DNA of 20,188 nucleotides from an uncultured Ruminococcus sp. (GTDB lineage Bacteria; Bacillota; Clostridia; Oscillospirales; Acutalibacteraceae), in assembly GCA_902797525.1 (NCBI GenBank), contig CADBSZ010000151.1, positions 1 through 20,188 of the forward strand. Reading direction: 5' to 3'. Shown piece by piece: positions 7,794-14,670 of this stretch. The translations under genes and the position numbers were made by a program. Numbering within the stretch: the stretch's first letter is position 1; each line of letters starts with the position of its first letter. The notes under the pieces are model-generated. The model saw nothing but the letters and a program-made list of their open reading frames with translations. It did no database searches and was not told the DNA's origin.

Positions 7794-8273
7794 ATGAAAC
7801 GCAGAGATTACATCAGCTGGGACGAATACTTTATGGGCGTGTCGCTGCTGGCGGCGCACCGCAGCAAGGATCCCAACACGCAGGTCGGCGCGTGCATTGT
7901 GGACAGCAATAACATTATTCTGTCTACGGGCTACAACGGCTTTCCCTACGGCTGCTCGGACGACGATTATCCGTGGGAGCGCGAGGGCGACGACACAAAA
8001 TACAACTATGTGGTGCATGCCGAGCTGAACGCGATTTTGAACGCACGCGGCAAGGATTTGCACGGTGCAAAGCTGTATGTCGATTTGTTTCCGTGCAACG
8101 AATGTGCCAAGGCGATTATTCAGTCGGGAATTGCCGAGGTGGTTTACCTCTATGACAAATACGCCGACTCCGCCGCCACCATCGCCAGCAAAAAAATGCT
8201 GACCTCGGCAGGCGTTAAGCTCACGCGCTTTTCCACCGACAAAGACAGCATTACCCTGACGTTCCGCAAATAA
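7794..8273 (+). CDS. Deoxycytidylate (dCMP) deaminase
   Basis: Zinc enzyme converting dCMP to dUMP, the precursor for thymidylate. At 159 residues it matches the ComEB/dCMP deaminase size. Zinc and catalytic residues: H75-A-E77 in VVHAELNAIL and P100-C101-N-E-C104. The N-terminal half has the family's RSKDPNTQVGACIV and GYNGFPYGCSDDD segments. The ribosome site AAAGGAGGT is near perfect and sits seven bases before the ATG, so it should be translated better than the upstream gene. It is second in an operon with the ArsC/Spx-family gene. Its 3' end meets a convergent HD-domain gene 11 bases away, and its terminator appears to lie inside that gene (8355-8383). Confidence 0.94.
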   Translation: MKRRDYISWDEYFMGVSLLAAHRSKDPNTQVGACIVDSNNIILSTGYNGFPYGCSDDDYPWEREGDDTKYNYVVHAELNAILNARGKDLHGAKLYVDLFPCNECAKAIIQSGIAEVVYLYDKYADSAATIASKKMLTSAGVKLTRFSTDKDSITLTFRK

Positions 8274-8287
8274 CGGCGGTGCCGTTA
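8271..8287. repeat. Inverted repeat containing both convergent stop codons
   Basis: TAACGGC (8271-8277), GGT, GCCGTTA (8281-8287). The TAA on the left is the dCMP deaminase stop; the TTA on the right is the stop of the minus-strand HD gene. No T-run follows on either strand, so by itself it is a weak terminator at best. Confidence 0.7.
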
Positions 8288-8884
8288 CTGATCGTCAATG
8301 ATTCTCCCCTTTTTCACATTGGGTTGAATAAAATTCTGATACGAATAATCCCATAACACCGCTGAGCCTTCGGCGGTGTTTTTGTTTCGGTTTAGAATCT
8401 GACTGAGCTTGACAGCATGGTTTACCCACTCCGCACCGTCGGTGGCGTTGTTGAGCATGGCAGGCTGCACATTATCGAGGGTACGGGCAAATTTAGCCTC
8501 GGGGGTTTTGCCCTCCTCAAACTCGTCCCACAAGCCGCGCAGCTTTGCCGCCTGATCGGGCGGCAACAGGTGATAGAGCCGGTCGGCGGCCTTCAGCTCA
8601 CGCTCTCGCTGAGTAGCAACGCCCGACGCGTCATAGGCGTAGGTGTCGCCTGCGTCGATTTCAACAATGTCGTGAATCAGAATCATCGAAACCGTGCGCA
8701 GCACGTCAATCGGCTTGTTGGAATATTCGCTGAGCAAAATGCACATCAGCGCCATATGCCATGCGTGATCGGCGTCGTTTTCGTGGTCAACGCCGTTTGA
8801 CAGCCGCGTCTGCCGTAAAATGGACTTCTCTTTGTCCGCTTCCAAAATAAAATCAAACTGCCGCTCCAGTCTGCTCTTTTCCAT
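8285..8884 (-). CDS. HD-domain phosphohydrolase, YfbR/HDDC2-like
   Basis: HD-superfamily metal-dependent phosphohydrolase of 199 residues. Metal ligands are seen as H40 (DADHAWHMAL), H71-D72 (LIHDIVEIDAGD) and D137 (ARTLDNVQ). Strings such as HDIVEIDAGDTYAYD are typical of the YfbR/HDDC2 group, whose studied members are 5'-nucleotidases acting on deoxynucleoside monophosphates. The start at 8884 is preferred: AGAGGTGAT precedes it, and a promoter covers the in-frame extension from 8932. It is convergent with dCMP deaminase, which fits a shared role in dNMP pools, though specificity is inferred. Its last 35 codons carry a terminator for the opposite strand. Confidence 0.9.
   Translation of the reverse strand: MEKSRLERQFDFILEADKEKSILRQTRLSNGVDHENDADHAWHMALMCILLSEYSNKPIDVLRTVSMILIHDIVEIDAGDTYAYDASGVATQRERELKAADRLYHLLPPDQAAKLRGLWDEFEEGKTPEAKFARTLDNVQPAMLNNATDGAEWVNHAVKLSQILNRNKNTAEGSAVLWDYSYQNFIQPNVKKGRIIDDQ
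8355..8383 (+). terminator. Intrinsic terminator for the dCMP deaminase transcript, inside the HD gene
   Basis: On the plus strand AACACCGC (8355-8362), a 10-base loop, GCGGTGTT (8373-8380), directly followed by TTTG and T-rich sequence (five T from 8379 to 8383). It lies about 80 bases past the deaminase stop, within codons near residues 167-177 of the opposing HD gene. Confidence 0.75.
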
Positions 8885-8903
8885 GAGAATCACCTCTTTG
8901 AAT

Positions 8904-8932
8904 ATGGTAGCATAAAAACCGCACAATTGCAA
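8904..8932 (-). promoter_or_regulatory. Promoter of the HD-domain gene
   Basis: On the minus strand TTGCAA (8932-8927), 17-base spacer ending in TGC, then TACCAT (8909-8904), an extended -10. The predicted start near 8897 excludes translation from the upstream in-frame codon at 8932. Confidence 0.65.
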
Positions 8933-8935
8933 CGC

Positions 8936-8971
8936 AATAAAAACGCCCCGTGGATTTCTCCATGGGGCGTT
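8936..8971 (-). terminator. Terminator of the NlpC/P60 gene
   Basis: AACGCCCC (8942-8949) pairs with GGGGCGTT (8964-8971), and the inner TGGA/TCCA extends the stem around a 4-base loop. On the minus strand it is followed by TTTATTG, making a five-T run from the stem base. It starts seven bases past the stop at 8979 and ends just before the HD promoter. Confidence 0.88.
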
Positions 8972-8978
8972 GTGTTAA

Positions 8979-10610
8979 TTACCAGCGTGTGTTAAGCTGT
9001 GCTCTGGCAGTGGTCTTGCTTTTCTTTGCAAGGTATCTCTGATATCTGGTCTTTCTGGTGCTGCGTCTGAGCAGTACGAAAGCGACAATACCGAGAATTG
9101 CTGCCACAAGAATCAGCCACAGCCAAATGTTGGCCGTTCTCTTTACCGCTGCGGTCTGCGCGTTGGGAACAATTGCGGAGGACTTTTCAAGCGCCTTCGC
9201 AGTAACCTCGTTCGCCTTGGCAACCGACTTGGAAGCGGTGGCCGCATATGCGCTGTTTGCCGCGTCGGATGTAACGAGCTGAGAAGCGTCTGCGCTCTTG
9301 GTCAAAGGTACGTCCTCTGAAGCAGCTTCTGCTTCCGTTGCGTCCTCAACCAATGCGGGTTCTTCCTCAGCAACAGCTTCGTCCTGTGCGCCGACTGCCG
9401 GAATTGCGCTTGCAATCGCGTCATCGCTGAACAGAAGCATGTATGTCTGTGTGTCGAGCAATCCGGTTGCTTCCAAACCGTTTGCGAGCTGGAAGTTTAC
9501 GATTGCCTCGGTGGTGAAGTCACCGAACAAACCGGTGGGCTCCATGCCGAAGTAGCCAAGCTCTGCAAGCTTTGACTGTACGGTTGCGACCTCGTCGCTG
9601 AAATCGCCGGTTTCGATAACGATGAAGTTAACGTCCTCGGCAGGTTCTTCCTCAACAGCTTCCTCGGCAGGCTGGGTTTCCTCGGTCTGCTCGGGAGCGG
9701 AAGTGGTTTCCTCAACGGTTTCAACCTTTGCGTAGGGTGCGTTGTCGGAGTAGAGAACCTCTCTGTCCGAGCCTGCGATACCGTCAACATACAAACCTGC
9801 GGCTGCCTGGAAGGCTCTGAATGCCGCGTCGGTCTTGTCGCCGAAATCGCCGTCGATTGCACCGTCATAGTAGCCGAGCTCCGCCAAACGCTTCTGAATT
9901 TTTACAACCTCGTCATCATTTGAACCCTTGCTCCAGCTGGTGGGCTTACTTGCCGTGCTGCCCGAGCTGCTGCTCGAAGAAGAGCTGCTCTCTGAGGAGC
10001 TTGAAGACGAGGGGTTTGAAGGGGATGTGCTGGAATGTCCCTTACTGTCAAAGTAATAGGTGGTACCGTCAATGGTTCTGGAAGTATTGACGATGTACTC
10101 GCCGTTCTCATAGTAGTAGTAGTTGCCGTTAAAGTTTTCCCAGCCGTTGGTGGGATACGACACTGCGGTGAGCTTGAACCAGCAATCCCAGTTGTTCCAA
10201 CCGCCGATTTCCTGGTAGCAAACGCCGTAATCGTCGCCTCTTGCGTCAACCTCCATGCCGTCCTCAATGTAAACGCCTACGTGGCCGGGACGGGAAAGGC
10301 CGAGTCCGTGAACTCTCGGCACGCCGTTGCTGACGTAGCCCCAATCTCTGCCGTTCGCCTGAGCGTCGGAAAGCATGCTTGTTCTGTTGCCGCCGCAGTA
10401 AGACCAAATCAGTCCCGAGCAGTCGACGGCGCCCGGGGAGGAACCTCCCCAAACATAGCTCCAGCCGCTGTAGTACGCGTTGAGCGAATACTCAGCAAGG
10501 CCTGCGCCTGTGCCTGACGCGCCGGCAGAAATGCTTGAGCCGACAACACCGACACTCGCTACGGTCACTGCGCTGAGCGCAACAGCGATGAGCTTCTTTA
10601 TCCTGTTCAT
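8979..10610 (-). CDS. NlpC/P60 peptidoglycan hydrolase with two PG-binding domains and a C-terminal membrane anchor
   Basis: Exported cell-wall endopeptidase of 543 residues. Signal peptide 1-32 (MNRIKKLIAVALS...AGASG). NlpC/P60 domain about 35-150, with nucleophile C64 (VDCSGL), H110 (RPGHVGVYI) and probable third residue D122. Two short aromatic cell-wall-binding-like repeats lie at 156-191 (GWENFNGNYYYY; TIDGTTYYFDSKG), then a serine linker (201-218). A PG_binding_1 domain (229-288), an acidic Glu/Pro/Ala linker, a second PG_binding_1 domain (335-396) and an Ala/Glu/Ser linker follow. Residues 495-514 form a single membrane helix (IWLWLILVAAILGIVAFVLL) with a basic tail (RRSTRKTRYQRYLAKK). 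No LPXTG precedes the helix. Start 10610 has GGAGGT upstream; an in-frame extension to 10724 would cross the promoter. The enzyme likely stays tethered to the membrane while binding the wall. Confidence 0.92.
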   Translation of the reverse strand: MNRIKKLIAVALSAVTVASVGVVGSSISAGASGTGAGLAEYSLNAYYSGWSYVWGGSSPGAVDCSGLIWSYCGGNRTSMLSDAQANGRDWGYVSNGVPRVHGLGLSRPGHVGVYIEDGMEVDARGDDYGVCYQEIGGWNNWDCWFKLTAVSYPTNGWENFNGNYYYYENGEYIVNTSRTIDGTTYYFDSKGHSSTSPSNPSSSSSSESSSSSSSSSGSTASKPTSWSKGSNDDEVVKIQKRLAELGYYDGAIDGDFGDKTDAAFRAFQAAAGLYVDGIAGSDREVLYSDNAPYAKVETVEETTSAPEQTEETQPAEEAVEEEPAEDVNFIVIETGDFSDEVATVQSKLAELGYFGMEPTGLFGDFTTEAIVNFQLANGLEATGLLDTQTYMLLFSDDAIASAIPAVGAQDEAVAEEEPALVEDATEAEAASEDVPLTKSADASQLVTSDAANSAYAATASKSVAKANEVTAKALEKSSAIVPNAQTAAVKRTANIWLWLILVAAILGIVAFVLLRRSTRKTRYQRYLAKKSKTTARAQLNTRW

Positions 10611-10630
10611 TGTAATAACCTCCAATTTAA

Positions 10631-10691
10631 AACAAGTTGTATTTTGTAACCGAATCATTACAAGATGAAAGTAACTTGTTAACAAATTTGT
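10631..10691 (-). promoter_or_regulatory. Structured leader and start-site palindromes of the NlpC/P60 gene
   Basis: The leader holds nested inverted repeats: AACAAGTT (10631-10638) against AACTTGTT (10673-10680), with TGTAA/TTACA inside. At the expected transcription start two overlapping perfect palindromes occur, TTGTTAACAA (10676-10685) and ACAAATTTGT (10682-10691). Either could be an operator; no known binding site is matched. Confidence 0.4.
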
Positions 10692-10695
10692 AATA

Positions 10696-10724
10696 ATTAT
10701 AGCACCCCTTTCCCAAAAAATCAA
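10696..10724 (-). promoter_or_regulatory. Promoter of the NlpC/P60 gene
   Basis: On the minus strand TTGATT (10724-10719), 17-base spacer, TATAAT (10701-10696). The predicted start near 10689 gives a leader of about 80 nt. The -35 hexamer is identical to that of the trkA promoter. Confidence 0.8.
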
Positions 10725-10981
10725 CCCCCGACCGCATATTTTTTTGAAATCGAGGGAATTTCAGTCAAATTGTTCAACTATTATTTCTCAAAGGGAATTA
10801 TTTAGGCACTATTGGTTACGATTTTGTAAATTTCTGTAATATTTTTCCTGCTCTGACATTTTTTGACAGCACATTTCGAGCAGTTTCGGTATACAATATA
10901 TAATATATAAGGCAGGAGAACCTTCGGCGTCGTACTTTTTCGGCCAAAATCCGCCTAAATAAGAAAAAATTAAAAAACCGA
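10725..10981. other. AT-rich intergenic region with no supported gene
   Basis: No convincing open reading frame, tRNA or known riboswitch is seen. A TTGACA at 10863-10868 is followed by TATACA (10890-10895) with a 21-base spacer, and then by an alternating TA stretch (to 10908). That is too wide for a standard promoter, so I only note it. Confidence 0.4.
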
Positions 10982-11010
10982 TTGCAACTGTGGTTTTTTT
11001 GTTGTATAAT
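10982..11010 (+). promoter_or_regulatory. Upstream promoter candidate for the LRR lipoprotein gene
   Basis: TTGCAA (10982-10987), 17-base spacer, TATAAT (11005-11010). It would give a leader of nearly 190 nt before the gene at 11205, or drive a short RNA. The weak hairpin AAAAAACC / GGTTTTTT (10972-10999) overlaps it and could end a transcript coming from the left. Confidence 0.5.
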
Positions 11011-11121
11011 ATGGTTGATTCTATGCTCATTTTGCCGTTTGTCGGTTTTGTAGAAGAAAAAATCCGCAACGAATAAAATATTAGATAACCCGATAAACTT
11101 GAATGAAATGCAAAACAGACA

Positions 11122-11151
11122 TTGACAAAAGTTTAACAATCATGGTAAAAT
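11122..11151 (+). promoter_or_regulatory. Main promoter of the LRR lipoprotein gene
   Basis: TTGACA (11122-11127), 18-base spacer ending TGG, TAAAAT (11146-11151), so a consensus -35 with an extended -10. Start is expected near 11158. TTATCGG occurs twice downstream (11170-11176, 11179-11185) and once inverted upstream (CCGATAA, 11090-11096), which may mark a regulator site. Confidence 0.8.
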
Positions 11152-11204
11152 GGGTTTAATCGAATAGGCTTATCGGCGTTATCGGACTGAAAGGAATCCG
11201 AAAA

Positions 11205-11954
11205 ATGAAAAAGATTTTAACCGCAATTCTCGCGCTGGCGCTTTGCGCGAGCGTAGCTGTTGCCGCTTCGGGCTGCGGCTGTGAAAAGGACAAGAAAACC
11301 GCCAAGAACACTACCTCCACCTCCAGCGGCCCCGGCTACAAGGTAGAGCCCACCAGCCCCGACTTTGAGGAAGGCGCCTTCGGTTTTTATCGTCTGAACG
11401 ACAACGAGGTTAAGGTTACCGTATATAACGGCAAGGACAAAAAGGTTGAAATTCCCGAAACCGCCAACGGCGCAAAGGTAACGGTTGTCGGCGCAAATCT
11501 GTTCCAGGGCTCCGACATTGAAAGCGTAAAGCTGCCCGCAAGTGTTACCGAAATCCAGCAGCACGCGTTTGCCTCCTGCCAGAATCTGACAGAGGTTAAC
11601 TTCCCCGAGGGCCTGAAGGTCATCGGCGAAAACGCTTTCTGGAACTGCAAAAAGCTCGAAACCATTAAGCTGCCTGCTTCTCTGAAGAAAATCGGTTGGT
11701 ATGCGTTTTCTGCTACGGGCGTCAAAACCCTTAGTCTGCCCGAGAGCAAAACTCTGTCTACGCTGAACAACAAGCTTTTCTTCCAGTGTGCCGATTTGAA
11801 AGAGGTTACTATTCCGATTACCATTACCAATATCGCGGACGACACCTTTGAACAGTGCGCCGACGGTATGACCATTAAGGCATACACAGGCTCCTATGCG
11901 GTTTCCTATGCCAAGAGCCACAAAATTAACCTTGAGGAAATGCCCAGAAGCTAA
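11205..11954 (+). CDS. BspA-type leucine-rich-repeat lipoprotein
   Basis: Surface lipoprotein of 249 residues. Signal peptide MKKILTAILALALC... ends in the lipobox ASGC with C24 as the lipid-bearing residue, followed by a Lys/Thr/Ser linker. Residues about 60-215 carry LRR_5 (BspA-like) repeats, seen as SVTEIQQHAFASCQNLTEVNFPEGLKV split over successive units (105-127, 128-150, 151-172, 197-219). The end motif TIKAYTGSYAVSYAKSHKI is typical of this class. Such proteins are thought to bind surfaces or ligands; no enzymatic role is expected and the ligand is unknown. RBS AAGGAA, nine bases before the ATG, sits in the loop of a small TCGGA/TCCGA hairpin. adhE follows after 75 bases, separated by a hairpin. 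Confidence 0.88.
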   Translation: MKKILTAILALALCASVAVAASGCGCEKDKKTAKNTTSTSSGPGYKVEPTSPDFEEGAFGFYRLNDNEVKVTVYNGKDKKVEIPETANGAKVTVVGANLFQGSDIESVKLPASVTEIQQHAFASCQNLTEVNFPEGLKVIGENAFWNCKKLETIKLPASLKKIGWYAFSATGVKTLSLPESKTLSTLNNKLFFQCADLKEVTIPITITNIADDTFEQCADGMTIKAYTGSYAVSYAKSHKINLEEMPRS

Positions 11955-11966
11955 TCGTTCATTTGG

Positions 11967-11991
11967 TGGCTGCCGACTTGCTCGGCAGTCA
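11967..11991 (+). terminator. Hairpin between the LRR gene and adhE
   Basis: CTGCCGA (11970-11976), loop CTTGC, TCGGCAG (11982-11988), extended by three more pairs including one wobble. The following sequence (CTTGTTGTCTGT) is only moderately T-rich, so termination may be partial. No good adhE promoter is visible between it and 12030. Confidence 0.6.
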
Positions 11992-12029
11992 CTTGTTGTC
12001 TGTAAACCAAAAATAAAGAGGTAGATTTT

Positions 12030-14651
12030 ATGAGCAACAAAGAGTATCCCATTGTGGACAATGCGGAAAACTTTGAGGAAGCGCTGGCGCGCGTCAGAGC
12101 CGCTCAAAGAGAATTTTCCACCTTCACGCAGGAGCAGGTTGACAAAATTTTCCTTGCCGCCGCAACCGCCGCCAACCGCGCCAGACTTCCGCTGGCCAAA
12201 ATGGCTGTTGAGGAAACCGGCATGGGCGTTGTTGAGGACAAGGTGATTAAAAACCATTTTGCGTCCGAATATATCTACAACGCGTACAAGGATGTCAAAA
12301 CCTGCGGCGTCATTGAGGAAAACAAGGTGTTCGGCACCAAGCGAATTGCCGAACCGATTGGCGTCATCGCCGCTGTTATTCCCACCACCAACCCCACATC
12401 CACAGCAATTTTCAAGGCATTGGTTTGTCTGAAAACCAGAAACGGCATTATCATCAGCCCCCATCCGCGCGCAAAAAAGAGCACCATCGAGGCTGCCAAG
12501 ATTGTATTGGAGGCTGCCGTGGCGGCAGGCGCGCCCGAGGACATTATCAGCTGGATTGACGTTCCCTCTCTTGAGCTGACCAACATGCTCATGCAGGAAG
12601 CCGACTGCATTCTCGCAACCGGCGGCCCCGGCATGGTAAAGGCGGCATATTCCAGCGGCAAACCGGCGCTCGGCGTCGGCGCGGGCAACACCCCTGCCAT
12701 CATCGACGAAACCGCGGATATTCTGTTGGCGGTCAACTCGATTATCCACTCCAAAACCTTTGACAACGGCATGATTTGCGCGTCCGAGCAAAGCGTTATC
12801 GTCAGCAAAAAGATTTACGCGAAGGTCAAAAAGGAATTTAAGGCGCGCGGCTGCTACTTCCTCAATCCCGAGGAAACCGAGAAGGTGCGCAAGACCATCA
12901 TCATCAACGGCTCGCTGAACGCGAAAATCGTCGGTCAAAAACCCGTGACCATCGCAAAGCTTGCCGGCGTGACGGTGCCCGACAGCACCAAAATCCTCAT
13001 CGGCGAGGTAGAATCCGTTGACATCAGCGAGGAGTTCGCGCACGAAAAGCTCAGCCCCGTGCTGGCGATGTACAAGGCGGAGGATTTTGACGACGCCATC
13101 GCCAAGGCGGAGCAGCTGATTGCCGACGGCGGCTACGGCCACACCTCCTCAATCTATCTCGACGCTGTCAATCATGCTGACAAGATTGACAAATTCGCGG
13201 CAAAAATGAAAACCTGCCGTATTCTCGTTAACACTCCCTCCTCTCAGGGCGGTATCGGCGACCTTTACAACTTCGACCTCACCCCCTCGCTGACGCTTGG
13301 CTGCGGCTCATGGGGCGGCAACTCGGTCAGCGAAAACGTAGGCGTTAAGCACCTGATTAACATTAAGACCGTTGCCGAGAGGAGAGAAAACATGCTTTGG
13401 TTCAGAGCGCCTGAAAAGGTATACATCAAAAAGGGCTGCATGCCCGTTGCTTTGCAGGAGCTGCGCGATGTTATGGGCAAAAAGAGAGCCTTCGTCGTTA
13501 CCGACAGCTTCCTTTACAAAAACGGCTACACCAAGCCGATTACCGACAAACTCGACGAGATGGGCATTGCATACACCACCTTTGCCGACGTTGAGCCCGA
13601 CCCCTCGCTGATTTCCGCGCAGAACGGTGCAGAAGCCATGCGCAAGTTCGAGCCCGACACCATTATCGCGCTGGGCGGCGGCTCTGCGATGGACGCCGCG
13701 AAGATTATGTGGGTGCTGTATGAGCATCCCGACGTTGACTTCCAGGATATGGCGATGCGTTTCAGCGACATCCGCAAGAGAGTTTACACCTTCCCGAAGA
13801 TGGGCGAAAAGGCATATTTTATCGCGATTCCCACCTCCTCGGGCACCGGCTCCGAGGTGACTCCGTTCGCGGTTATCACCGATCAGGACACCGGCATTAA
13901 GTATCCGTTGGCTGACTATGAGCTGATGCCGAACATGGCAATTGTGGACGCCGACAACATGATGAGCGGCCCCAAGGGTCTGACTGCCGCTTCAGGTATT
14001 GACGCGGTTTCGCACGCGCTCGAGGCATACGCCTCCATGATGGCGACCGACTTCACCGACGGTCTGGCACTGAAATCGCTGAAGGTAATCTTTGAGTATC
14101 TGCCTGCCTGCTACGACAACGGCATGAACGAGCCCTATGCACGCGAAAAGGTTGCACACGCGGCAACCATGGCAGGCATGGCGTTCGCAAACGCCTTCCT
14201 CGGTGTTTGCCATTCCATGGCGCACAAGCTTGGCGCGTTCCATCATATTGCACACGGCATTGCCAACGCCCTCATGCTCGAGCAGGTTATCCGCTTCAAC
14301 TCGGCTGAGGTTCCCACCAAGATGGGCACCTTCCCGCAGTATGACCATCCGCACACCCTCGCGCGCTATGCCGAGGTGGCGCAGTTCTTGGGCTTTGGCG
14401 GCAAAAACGACAAGGAGAGCGTTGAAAACCTGATTGACGGCATTAACGCGCTGAAAGCGAGAGTCGGCATTAAAGAAACCATTGCGGACTACGGCGTAAG
14501 CGAGGAGGACTTCCTTGCAACTCTCGACGAAATGACCGAGCAGGCGTTTGACGACCAGTGCACCGGCGCCAATCCGCGTTATCCGCTGATGAGCGAGATT
14601 AAGCAGATGTATCTCAACGCCTTCTACGGCAACAACAAAAACCAGGTATAA
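12030..14651 (+). CDS. adhE: Bifunctional acetaldehyde-CoA/alcohol dehydrogenase
   Basis: Fused fermentative enzyme reducing acetyl-CoA to acetaldehyde and then to ethanol, oxidising two NADH; family members assemble into cytoplasmic spirosome filaments. At 873 residues it is close to the usual 860-890. The N-terminal aldehyde dehydrogenase domain (about 1-440) has catalytic C250 in FDNGMICASEQ and the GVGAGNTPA segment. The C-terminal iron-dependent alcohol dehydrogenase domain (about 455-870) has the nucleotide motif ALGGGSAMDAAK. Its metal ligands are in IDAVSHALEA (D, H), CHSMAHKLG (H) and FHHIAHG (H). Both active sites look intact. RBS AGAGGTAG precedes the start. It lies between the LRR lipoprotein gene and a kinase gene that starts 19 bases after its stop. 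Confidence 0.97.
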   Translation: MSNKEYPIVDNAENFEEALARVRAAQREFSTFTQEQVDKIFLAAATAANRARLPLAKMAVEETGMGVVEDKVIKNHFASEYIYNAYKDVKTCGVIEENKVFGTKRIAEPIGVIAAVIPTTNPTSTAIFKALVCLKTRNGIIISPHPRAKKSTIEAAKIVLEAAVAAGAPEDIISWIDVPSLELTNMLMQEADCILATGGPGMVKAAYSSGKPALGVGAGNTPAIIDETADILLAVNSIIHSKTFDNGMICASEQSVIVSKKIYAKVKKEFKARGCYFLNPEETEKVRKTIIINGSLNAKIVGQKPVTIAKLAGVTVPDSTKILIGEVESVDISEEFAHEKLSPVLAMYKAEDFDDAIAKAEQLIADGGYGHTSSIYLDAVNHADKIDKFAAKMKTCRILVNTPSSQGGIGDLYNFDLTPSLTLGCGSWGGNSVSENVGVKHLINIKTVAERRENMLWFRAPEKVYIKKGCMPVALQELRDVMGKKRAFVVTDSFLYKNGYTKPITDKLDEMGIAYTTFADVEPDPSLISAQNGAEAMRKFEPDTIIALGGGSAMDAAKIMWVLYEHPDVDFQDMAMRFSDIRKRVYTFPKMGEKAYFIAIPTSSGTGSEVTPFAVITDQDTGIKYPLADYELMPNMAIVDADNMMSGPKGLTAASGIDAVSHALEAYASMMATDFTDGLALKSLKVIFEYLPACYDNGMNEPYAREKVAHAATMAGMAFANAFLGVCHSMAHKLGAFHHIAHGIANALMLEQVIRFNSAEVPTKMGTFPQYDHPHTLARYAEVAQFLGFGGKNDKESVENLIDGINALKARVGIKETIADYGVSEEDFLATLDEMTEQAFDDQCTGANPRYPLMSEIKQMYLNAFYGNNKNQV

Positions 14652-14670
14652 GGGAAAGGAGCCTTCATTC

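Noticed and set aside
10809..11139. Two minus-strand frames in the region before the LRR gene.
   Set aside because: AT-driven composition rich in Phe, Lys and Asn, no ribosome site, and they run across two plus-strand promoters.
11955..12029. Rex operator before adhE.
   Set aside because: Only isolated TTGTT-like half-sites are seen; the paired form TTGTTAA-N4-TTAACAA is absent.
11217..13142. Very long minus-strand frame opposite the LRR and adhE genes (641 codons).
   Set aside because: It is antisense to two firmly identified genes; long open antisense frames are common where codons end in G or C. It lacks a ribosome site and resembles no family.
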